Shown piece by piece: positions 37,801 through 49,800 of a stretch of 64,000 nucleotides of DNA. The position numbers and the translations under genes are program-made. How positions within the stretch are numbered: position 1 is the first letter of the stretch; each line of letters begins with the position of its first letter. This DNA comes from Strongylocentrotus droebachiensis (lineage: Eukaryota; Echinodermata; Echinoidea; Camarodonta; Strongylocentrotidae). The stretch covers positions 1-64,000 of the forward strand of contig JAVYIG010004969.1 of assembly GCA_035222895.1 (NCBI GenBank), in the 5' to 3' direction. Below the pieces are notes generated by a model, which had not been told where the DNA came from, searched no databases, and was given only the letters and a program-made list of their open reading frames with translations.

Positions 37801-40800
37801 GAGTAAATTGATATATTAATATGATCTTAATTATAGAGCTTCTATTCTGTCATTCCGTGTAAGCCCCAAAACTGAGCCACCGATTAAGCAAGTAAAATCA
37901 TAACAAAATCAACACAAAAGAATGAGATCATACAGATTCGAATCGAAAAGGTTAATTGATATCACTTTTTTTGCATTTAAAGCCCCACTGTAGCTACTTG
38001 CTCCCTCTATATAGCAAACAATGCCTAAGCGGTACCCGTTGGTCCCCCATCATCATCTTTTTCTTATGTTAAATGAGAGCTGAGTTGATGAAATAGCCAC
38101 CTGCCAGTGACCACACTAGCCGATCTAATCCGTCCTGGCCAAATTAGTACAGACGGGCTTAAACGATGTTTTAGGAAACGTTTCTTATTTATTGCAGAGT
38201 ACAATACAAACTTACGATATAATTATTTCTTATGTAATTTCTGTTTACAGGTTTAATATCAAGGATACTGTCGTTACAGGCCTTCCAGCTCAGAGAATTC
38301 GATGATAGACGATTAGAGAAGGTAAAGCATCATCATCATCATCATTGTAAATATTTTTAATATCAATATTGATATAATTATTATTTGAACAAAAATTATC
38401 ACAGGAGAGACAGGAAAGGCACAAAACTGCCCAGCGCACATATGTCCGAGGCCTTATGGAATGCTGATAATGCTGCTGATGAGAAAGGAAACGTTAAGAA
38501 TCGTCTTAAATCTTGGCTAGCTTAAACAACATTTTCAATTTAGACTACAGGTAAATAAACAATGGACAATAGATATAATCAGAAATGTGTTCACATCAGT
38601 GGTAGATAGCAATAGCAAATAAATATTTCCATATTCATGACGGATATTTAAAAAATAGAAATTGATCACATTTCCTTCTCTAAACTAGTAAAAATGGTGT
38701 ATTTTTTGTGGATTCCTGTTTTTTCTTAAAGTAATACAACAGTCATGTACTGTATTCACCTTATTAGAGTATAAAGAGAAATTTAAAATGTTTACAAAAT
38801 TAAAAAGAAAGAAAAAAAAGAAGCTGCTTGTTTGTTGGAGAAATGTGACTTATTGGATTTTGATGAGTGTTATTTTCAAGATTGTTGTTTTGTACACAAT
38901 TGCTGATACACAGATTTCATGTCCACGATTTTACAAAAAGTAAAAATAATAGGTTTCAAAACTTTTTCACTAACCATTTTGATGAACTTCCGTCCAAATT
39001 CCTAGCCAAAGTATACATTATTAAAAGTTGCGATCTGAAAAATTAAAAAGGAAGTGCTCCCTGATATCAAGTTGTTCTAAATGGAAGCCAATTAAATACA
39101 AGGGTGGACTTCCCCTTCAAGCGTAACTATAAGTCTTGAGTTGTAATCAATCGAGGGTCAATAAACATTATACATTTCGTATTATTATTGTTTGAGCTTC
39201 TTGCAGCATTGGAGATGTACAGCCGTTCTTTAGATGTTCAGTGGAATATATATGTAAATCAAGAAATTATTATTACGATCAGGACACAACATTGCTTCAG
39301 TCTTTGTTGCGATTAATTTAAAGCGATGATGTAATATGACCTTTCCATGCTACTATCCTGTTGCAAAAATATTTATTTATCTAGAAAAGCCGCCAAACAG
39401 TATATTAGTTGCGTGGCCTCATGGATTATAATAGATAAGCGCTGCCAAACTGATTTATTGGGCATTTTGACCTTTCCAATTTTTGAATAAAAGCCTACTC
39501 AAAAATGTAAAAAACAAACAACATGGACAAAGACGAAGTTATTTTCAATATCCGAGATTACAGCTTCAGGCTGAGTTGACAGTTATATAAAATGTAAAAA
39601 GGCATGACAACATTTGCTATTTCGTATGAAATAAATCATCAAATCGTGGCAGGTGAGGGGGCACATATGATTTCGAAAAAGAGATGAAAATGTAGACTAG
39701 AAAGGAAAGAGTGCCCAATTTCTGGTATGTAGTGAGATTTCAGATATAAATTATATTCATGAAGGTAAAGTGAACCCATATGCTAAATCTTTTCCTTTTG
39801 AATAAATATAATGGTTCTGAAGTTAAGCTTTACAACCGTATTATAAATTTGAGTGAATACAAATATAATGTTATTTGGCTCTCATTAAAAATAAAAAGGG
39901 TTTATTGTTATCTTGCATAACAAAACCACTTTTATCACCTATATATTATTGTTGTTTGTGAACAAATATTTCTATTTCTAGATGGTCCTCTCCTCGTTTC
40001 CTTCTAAAGAACTAGTTCTGATCTAACCAAACGATGGAATCTTCTGTTAGCATGTTTAACATTTCTAGGTGATAATGTAAAGACCAGTTAAAGCATGTAA
40101 AGATGTCGAACATTAGTGAATAAATTCGTGATCTCTTTTTTATTCAAAAGCTTTCTAATTCTATTTTTTCTTGATATTCTCAGAATAGAAATCCATACAC
40201 AAGTAAGATCGGCCCACCGCCCTTTATTGCCAGGCCTCCGCCTGGGTATTCGGTATTTGATCTCATTCAAATAGCTGAAAATGAACGTGTTGCCTTCTCA
40301 TCATATCCTACAAACTTCAAGCCAAAGGTACCTCTTCTACCACCACCAAAAAGATCACCAGCTGAATATTTAAAAGAAAACAGGGCGGTAAGTATATTTA
40401 TCGACAAATTTATATAATAATTATCATTATTATTATCATTATCATCATCACTACTATTATTATCATTTGTATTTGTATTTGTATTTGTTATTATTGATAC
40501 TATATTGACAGTCAGGACCAGTGAGTGATTTTCCAACGTCGGTAAAAGTAGCACTATACCGCTAGTGTCAATATAATGTGAACAGGGGGGGGTGGGGGAG
40601 TCGGGGGGGGGGGGGGACAAGAACAACAATAAATGAACTTGTGGTGTAAGATAGCGCTTAAAAGCTACTTCTTACAATCCATTGGCAAGAGTAATCGGGT
40701 TTGGGACTTGCAAAGACTTGTTGAATTGATGAAAATGTACCGCTTATCATATCAAATTATATCATTATATACTTTATGTGTAATATGTAATTTTTTATTT

Positions 40801-43800
40801 AGCCATCCACAGGCTACTTTATTCAATAAAGTCATAATGAAAAAGATACAATAATAAAGTTGCATATATATGCTTGACTCACTAGGTTTATACAAGGTTG
40901 TTCCCTTCTTTTTCATACAAATACAAAAGAGAGTTAAAAGGAAAGTTGTTTACGGCAGATTTACAGTTTATTTCTTTATATCTTGGTATCGAGAAATGTC
41001 TTGAATGGAATGAGTTTGAAGAAAATTAAAGAACAATAACAATCCACCCCTGTCCATTCATTCATCAGGAGGACCTTTTTAGTATACACGAACTTTCATC
41101 TTAGTCATTGATTTTCTGTCAATATCTCTAGGAATCACAGTCCACCGAGACAAGGAATAAAACCCATGTGTACCATTCAATCGTAGGACTCAAACACTCA
41201 AGTGGTGGTTCAAAGGTACGGCGTGGGCTTGTGGAAGGGGCGGGGGAGAGCCCCCATCACCGCCTGCACCCACGCTTTGCAACTCTTGAAATGGATGATT
41301 ACATCACTCGCTATCACCCACCCCTAAAAACCTAGATATAACCGTGATAATGACTAAGTTGTTAAACGAGAGCCATCAAGCACACTTAATGGAGTGAAAC
41401 ATAAGACTCCAGAAATGCTTTTAAAAGCACATCTAAAATGATAGACAAGCTTGTACACAAAAACTTCCGTCGCGGCGGGGTGACAGAAAACACGGCAGGC
41501 CTTTTCAGTTTTCATCCTTGAGTTTGCGAGGCGTCAAATAATGTTGTTTACACCCGTCCCATTTATCTTCTTAGGATTCACTGTTTAGTGAAAGGTCATG
41601 AGGGCACTGAGCCCAAGATATTAGACTTGAAAAGGAGAATATGACTAGAAAATATCCTGAAATATTGGCTGAATATGACGAAATAAATGACGGTGTCATG
41701 GTACAGTGGTTCTTTCACTCGAGTTTATGGTTCGAATCCCATCCCAGCCCTTAAGTCCTTTGGCAAGTAATCAATCTACTTGTTCACCTTTCCACTAAGC
41801 TGTAAATTTGTACCTGGCAATTGCTAGGGGTAATACTAATTGCCGGGCCCTCTCTTGGGACAGTATTAATATTGGTGAGGCTACCAAGGGAAAATAAATT
41901 ATCATATCAGATTTTCGTGTCCTGTTGAACAATATAATTACTGCCCTCTACGTACGTTTGCAGACAGAGGAAACATAAAGGCCTCCCACAAAACAATAGG
42001 TTTAAGTACTAGTCATTAGTTTAATAAGTTATATTGTTTTGAATTTAGAGTTAGGGTTAGGGTTGGGGTTAGGTTTAGGTTTAGGGTTAGGTTTAGGGTT
42101 CGGATTCGGGTTCGGGTAATATACCATTTTGTATGATGTCGGTAAATGTTACATTTAGCGTTACATATAGATGCCCTGTTAATACAACATGTATGGATAT
42201 ATAAGTAAAGCAGGATGTGTAGGTATACAATTCATTTCCTAGGACATAATTTTTCTTCCGCTTTATGCATTTTAGAAAAACAAATGACGGGCGAGATTAA
42301 TCCCTACAAGATTTAGAATATGGAATAAAAATTGATTTAAAATAACAGTAGTACCATAACCAGAACAAGAAAATAAACAAACACACTCACCCACAACAAA
42401 TTAATGGCTGGAGTTTATGAATATATAGTGTAATATTACAGTACAATCAATTAGGTGATACATTTGAAGTTTTACTTTATTCTTGTAGAATCAATTTGTA
42501 ACGGGCTTACCTGTTTTGTGGCTAAGTATTCATGACCTTCATCCAGTCATTCGCCCATGCATTTCTATTTTGGCACCAGTCTAGCGATGTATTTCTTTCC
42601 CAATTCAACAAACTCTCTCTCACATCCGGGCACTCGGAGTATTAAAATAGAAAGCACAATCATGACGAGAGTACCTTGTAATCGATGCAGATTCAACGAC
42701 AGCATGGTATGCTACAGGGAAAGTATTTCGATTGATCATCCCGGATGTATAAGGTTCCCGGAACATCTTTTCCTTCGCGTTCTCGATTTCAGCTGAAAAT
42801 CAACCTTGTTTAAATACGTCATTATTTGTTCAACTTGAGGAAAACGAGAGTAAATGACGTAATTAATTAGCAGAAATGAAGATAATTGATTGATATATCT
42901 CCCTCAGTTCCCGGGTGTATAATGTTCACATGACGTATTTTCCTTCGTCTTGTCGATTTCAGCTGAAAAGCTAAATTTTATCCAGATTTAACTATTTGGT
43001 AAACCTGACGCAAAAAAGACTTAAGTAATAACTATAAAGGTACGTGACGCCTCCCCCCCCCCCCACTGTTCTTGATATGTGCTAAAAGACATCATATTAA
43101 ACCTTTTCTTCTTCTTCATATGTCATTATTCATCTCTCCTGTGAAAAAAAGGAAAGGGTGTAATTAATTAGTACTGACGAGGACATTGAAGACATTGATT
43201 ATTGTAAGGAAACATTGAATTGCCGCGAATGTAATGCATTTGTGTTGGATTGACTTTTTATTGTACACCAGAATTGAAAGGAGGAGGGGTGGGGGCTCTG
43301 GCAATATGCATTAACCCTAACCCTTGGACCAACGTTATTAACAAACAAAAAAGTATAACTTGAGTGTTTCAAATCACACCTATTCATGATTCTCATTCTG
43401 TTGATATTGTGCACTCAAGAATATCATTTCTTTGAAAAGCCATTCAGCATTCAGTGTATTGAATCGTTTCTTTCTATTTGATAGCAGTAAATTATATTTC
43501 TTTTATACAACACCTACGTGGATCCTTGTCATTTGATTGGAGGATTGTTGGTCACATGATATTCAATAGATGGTATATTGCACGGTCGTGCATTTTTGGT
43601 TATATGCGCCGTGCATTTTTGGTTATATGCAGACTGCGTACCTCTCAGTCGTGCGCGCGCGTATCCCTGCGTGTATCTGACGCGAAGGCAATCTCAATGT
43701 AATCGAGAAGGCTTGACTCCAACATTAATTTATCTTTAATATAAGGAGTGAAGCATAATTTGTTGATTAACGTTCTATTAGATCTTCTTCGATGTTGTAT

Positions 43801-46800
43801 AAAACAAATAATGAATGTTTTTCATTCGTTCAATAGTGCAAATATTTTCATTCGTTGAAAGATTAAAGGTCAAGACCAGTAATGGTCATGCGATTGCATT
43901 GTGAAAGAAACGTTGTGGAATCGATCAGAAAAGGTCGATCATCTAGCATCTAGCATCTGCAAGGTTCTGGAATCATCAAAATGATAAGAAATTTGGCTCA
44001 TTCTTCGTAAAGTTACAAGCACTATACACAGAAAGATGTATATGGGACTACCCTATCTCTCTCACCAGACCATGAGAGAAATAAATTTACCAAATATATG
44101 AATTAGTAGGCGGTTTCCCGGCAAATTTTTTATCATCATGTATTAGTCAAAACATATTCTTTCACATGATTGGTAATGAGAGCTTCCATTTCATTTTTTG
44201 AAATTGGGGCGTTGCCAATACTGGTCTTTACCTTTAACGTTAATTCTATTCAACTCGGCTGACGCCTCGTTGAATAGAATGTTAATCTTTCAACTCATGA
44301 AAATATTCGCACTATTGAACTCATAACCATTCATTATTTGTATAATAACCAATTTCTTTAAATATCAACACTATCATGTACATGTAAGATTGAGAAGAAA
44401 AAAAGATGTAGCTTCTTATAGCGATGATATTTCTAGAGGAAAGTGTCTCTATCTAGAAACAGACTTTACATTGGTAAGGCTATTAATTGTCAATACTGCC
44501 CCTGAAAAGGAATCATGGCATGATCGAAAGCTATATCAACATTGCAATCAACAAATCCGATACCAACTCCGATACCAAATGGCAGCTGATTAGTGTTGTA
44601 GACTAATCTTTCGCAGGTTAGATAAAGATGATAGACAAGAGATATTTAATTCCATAAACTAAACTACAATTATAGATTTTCAGTGTCACGCTATTTCGGT
44701 GTTGATGTCTAAAATCAAACCACAGCGCGGAAGCCGGCCGTCTGGTCAGGCGCTGGGGAAAAGAAGTCGAGTGTTTTTGTCCCGTCAAGCTCCCATTCTA
44801 AACTCGTTCAACCGCATTTATCATTCAGCTCGTCTTCCGACAATATATTACGATAACTGAGCCTCCAAAGGGTATCTTATTCTCTAGGGGACCTTGAGGG
44901 CATCATAAATTTGGCTTGACTTTGCTTTGATGACATCATAAACACACATTATCCATTATTCATTATGTCAGCATGACGCATATTTAGACCATTATGTCAC
45001 TTGTTTTTCAGAATCATTTGGGGAAACTGGGAAAAGAGGAAAGACTCGCTTTTAACGAACGAGTATATATTTATATAAAAGATAATTCTTGCAATTTTCA
45101 TGTTACTTTCAAGCTGTTCATTAATATTCGAAAGAACTCTTCCTTCTTCAGATGAAAAAGTGACTGATCTTTATCAAGAGTGAATAATAACAAACGCGTT
45201 TCCATGGATCAGTGGATACGCCCAAACATTGATGACTGGTCCTCCAGTGGGCAGGCACGCATTCATAGAGACATACAAACTTATGCAGATCAATGAATTT
45301 TTCAACCTACAGGTTTTTTGTATAACTATACGAATTATAGCAATTCCAAACTAAAAGAACTACCCAAATACGGAATGGTCTGTTATAATAGGAGATTTCT
45401 TACTAACTTAAAAGAAAATACATTAGCTGTGTTTGCATTTATCGGTAGACTGTGTAGTTTGCCTACCAACACAAATCCTTGTTCAGACCTAGTACTTCGA
45501 AAGCCATTGCTGTGATGATTGTTTTCAATTAGATAAGATGTCTGCTATTTAACATTTCCAAAGTGAGTTAGATATCTTAAAATGGTACTTTTGTGATTAT
45601 TGAATGTTAGCCTGCAATTCACAGTTTAAAGGTATAGACCAGTTTTGGAAACGCCCCCTCCCTAAAAATGAAATGGAAGCTCTTATTACCAATCATGTGA
45701 AAGAATATGTTTTGACTAATACGTGATGATACAAATTTTGCCCGGAAACCGCCTACTAATTAATATATTTGGTAAATTATCATATCGATCCGACCCGGAT
45801 AGATATCGTGAATGCACTTCAACATTGAACATTTGGGCATATATTGCTGCTTTGTTGCAAATTTAGGTCGAGGTATTGCCATCTAAACCTCTGAAGGCAA
45901 TATTTGAAAAATATTGAATGGATATTTTGTACCCAAAACCCTTGAACCGCAATTTTTCCACTACCGGTCTATATCTTTAACCTATGTAGGTTATATGAGG
46001 ACATCTTGTACACTAATAGAATTGCAGTCAGCTGACGTAGGATTTACAGTGAATCCCGGTACTATTTCAATCATGTCAACCAGAAATTCCATTACATAAG
46101 GAGCTAGAGAAGGAATTGTTGGAGAAATGAAGATTTGTATTATTATGGAAATCGTTTTTAATCTCACTAATGGAATCTGAGACATTTCAAGTCGATTAAA
46201 ATCCTCGAAAAACTCTCCAGGCGGGACTCTTAAATAAAATGCGAGTTTTGCCAATTTTAGAGCTGAAGCGAAAAGGCAGCGTTTGACGCATCGTGATGTC
46301 TCTCTGCCCACTGGCGCACGAGCCATAATTTGATTGACGTAAGGCTACGTCAGCGACTGGCACACCTGCTGAAGCGTCATTCGAGTGTGATTTCATTACA
46401 AAAAATGATTGCAAAATGAACATTGCAGATATTACTTTGATTTAATATACATGTGGGTGTAATATTTGCATCCATGAGATTGATTAGCGACTGTATAAAC
46501 ATACAGTTATGGTAGTGAAGGTGGTGTGGTATAATGATTCATTCACTTGACTCGCGATCCAAGGGTTGAGGGTTCGAATCTCAGCGCAACACTGATGTCG
46601 TTTTGGAAGGCATTTGGCAAGAGGTCATTATTATTGCAGGGCCTTCATGAAAAACAGCATTGAAACTGCTGAGGCTTCCCTCGGTAAACGAACTTATTAT
46701 TGTTATTATTATTATTATTTTCATTATAATTATTATCATAATCATTGTTTTTATTATTATTATTTATATTATTGTTTCATTATTATAACAAGGGGGGCTG

Positions 46801-49800
46801 GTGCCTCGTATAAAGCGGGCCCTGTTTTAAATTTGATCACCTGAGATAAATGTGGATACATTAAATTGACACAACTAAATCCAGTGCAGCTATACCGTTA
46901 TGGTAAACTGCAGCCCATTACTCTTTAAACGCACATACACACACGCACATCTATACATGCACACGCACAACATACCTAAACACGCTTGTGCGCACACACA
47001 CATACACACGTTGCTCAACGATACAATCATAAGTTTGTCACGATCGGTTCAATTCCTGCGAACTTCAAGAGTCGTCTTTGTTCACTATTTTTTGCATTAT
47101 TCCCCGTAAATCGACTTTATTATAAAACACATTTAAAAATTGTATTTTTTTAAAGCAAAAACCGTAGGTGTTTCCCAGAAAATAAATGCCCATTGGATAT
47201 ATTCTTTAGTTATGTTGTTATTACATTTGCTAAAAATAGCACACGCGTATATGATGATAATAACATAAAAACTTAGCTTATTAAACGATGGAATCCATAT
47301 CGAAGTATCTAAAACCAATCTTGTTGTTGGTTTTTATGGCATTTTCTATCGTCGTTGGATCTCTTTAAATACTCAAAAGACTTTAAAGGCTCGAAATTGA
47401 GAGATTTACGTGGAAAACCAATAGTATTGGGACAATTTAAATGCCAACTTGAGTAACGAATATTTTGCATTCTTAAGATTTCATTTGGACTAAAAAAAAG
47501 AAGATATGACCAGAAGCAGGGATGAAAGCTCCCATAAGTTAATTGGTCAAATAATTATTTGTTTAAAAGTTAAAAAATGTTAAACGGTTAATTTACGTCG
47601 GAAAAAAAAGTTTAGTTGGTTCCTTAAGAAAATTCCACACAGCTTCACTTGAGAGTTCACATATTCACATAAGAAATGACATTACATCGAGAGCAAGAAG
47701 ATTGCAATGGCCCGAAATGGGGTAATATATAGCCTCTTTGATTAAGGGACGAGTTTATCTTCAGAAAATTCGAACATTTTAAAACTCTCCATCAATCATG
47801 TTATTGATCTGTTTCATTTCTCTTCATACAATTCCATGGTATTGGCACTATCCCCTCTCTCTCTCTTCTCTGTCTCTTTCTGTCTATCTCTCACCCTTTT
47901 AATCCCCGTTTCTCTCATTCTCTGTTTCTCTTAGCAATCAGTCTTCACAAAGAGATCGTGCGAGGAAATAAGCCGATGGGAAAAACTCAGCCAGGGCATC
48001 AACTTCCATTCAGCAGAAGTAGACGTCTACGAAGGGCAGTGGTTTTGGATCACGCGTTGCGTCAGGCAGGTCAATCCTACACAAAACGGGTACACGGAAT
48101 GCTACGGGGTAGCTCGGAGTCATGAAATCGCCGACGGATCTTGCGTGGAGACAATTGGCTGGATTCTCGCTTATTCAAGGTTAATAGCGTAACTAGTAAA
48201 TGCCTGATGCAAACGAAACGCCGTTTCCCTTGCGTCTTTACCTAGGCTATTTAACACTATGAACATGACGGACAAAGTGCTGTGGTAGACAGAGGAACAT
48301 CCCTTCACTGCTATTATGTAAAAATGTGTAGAACAGGTGTCACATGCATATTCATCTGTTCTACACATTTGTACATAATAACAGTGAAGGGATGTTCCTT
48401 TGTCTACCACAGCAATTGTTGAGGGTAGAATGAGGAACTGTATATTTTGTCCTCTTTCTTTGTCCGTCATATTCATAGTGTAAGCTTTTACGGGAAATTA
48501 TTACATGCGCCAGTAATTCAAACCAATCATAGTAGAGATGCTGTGGTCTAATAAGTCACCCGACTGCAGATCACAAGGTAAGGGGTTCAAATCTCAGCCC
48601 GACACTATCATCCTTTGGCAAGACTTTAATCTACGTTTGTCACTCTCTAGCCAGGTTTTAAATGGGTACCCGGTAGGATGCGAAATTTAATGCAGTTTCC
48701 TCAGCATTGTGAGTGTCTGTCTAATCACGCCTGGCTGATACGCTCCCCAGAAGTAGATAATGTGCATACATTCTGTGCGCAGGCAAGCCTGAATCCGATG
48801 ACCGGGATAAAAAAATATATCTGTAAAGCGCTTAGAGGCATCGTTGATGTATTAAGCGCTACATAAAAGCGGAATGCTATTATTATTATACTACTGTTCA
48901 TTATGCATTTACGTTATATACATTTACGAAATTTGTATTGGCGCGATAAAGTCCGCAACAGTCGCTAACGCAGACTGCAATAGTTGCTAACGCAGCATTA
49001 CGTATAAAGGCAAATTGCGTTTCTCGTGCAATGCGGTATTTTTAATACCGAAACATGTTAGTTGATTTAAGCATTACCCCGTTGTTTATTGGTGTCACTA
49101 CATTAATTTGACACGATCGCAAAGACTTTAAAGCAATCAATTCAAGGGTACTTTCAATAGGGCCTGCTTATAGTACTGCCTATAAACATGTACGCCCATT
49201 TAATGAAGGTGAGCCAGCAGCCTTGCGTAATCGCCTGGCGTTGATTTTCGCCTTTAAAAGTACTGTTGCGATCGTGTTCCTTAGACCAGGGGGGCGTTTC
49301 ATGAAACAATTAGTCGGTGGTTTTCACCGACTAATATCATGTTCACCGACAATTTAGTCAGCGCTGACTAAATTTGACCAATCACAGGCTTGGAAAATAG
49401 TCGGTGACAAAAGAATTGTCGGTGAACATGATATTAGTCGGTGAAAACCACCGACTAATTGTTTCATGAAACGCCCCCCCCCCCCCACCCCCCCCCCCCC
49501 CCCCCCCCTGGGTACTATGTACAATATCACAGGCGGCTTGTCTCAATGGAAATATAAATGGTCTTGGGATGGCAAATGCCAGACATGATAAAACGTAAAT
49601 TATAATGTCCCTTTTTTCGAGCAACCCAAAGCACCTCTAAAACGGACCTTTGGCAATGGGTTAAATTTATATTTTAGGGAAAGTCAATCGTATTTCCTTG
49701 AAACCATCCTTTTTTCTATTTTTCCGCCCTACCTCCTCTTCAAAATTATATTAGTTGATTTTCAAAAAAGGAATAACATAAGACAGCCTTTACCTTTCCA

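Larger units (their letters stand above)
25811..38250 (+). other. Intron 1 (about 12.4 kb)
   Basis: Between donor gtgagt and acceptor tttacag. It contains a (GATTT)n microsatellite (26275-26299), an inverted-repeat element (26183-27710), a minus-strand SINE tail (27766-27890), a duplicated segment with a MITE (33417-34258), a short MITE (36005), a 137-bp tandem repeat (37372) and a G13 run (30814-30826). The stretches 27900-33400 and 34260-36000 hold nothing that could be assigned apart from (TA)n at 31464-31485 and a CT-rich patch at 35225-35300. Confidence 0.75.
41216..47934 (+). other. Intron 4 (about 6.7 kb)
   Basis: Contains two SINEs (41691, 46515), a telomere-like tract (42045), a degenerate tandem repeat (42726), a nest of MITEs (43797-44345), a chimeric MITE (45626) and an (ATT)n run. 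No additional exon with supporting splice sites and frame was seen; open frames at 45991-46423 (minus) have no recognised motif. Confidence 0.7.

Noticed and set aside
38474-38495. Third hammerhead core (CTGATGAGAAAGGAAAC)
   Set aside because: There is no room for stem II between the two core parts, and no stem I.
45991-46423. Overlapping minus-strand open frames with a hydrophobic segment
   Set aside because: Partly inside a MITE, with no splice sites or family motif.
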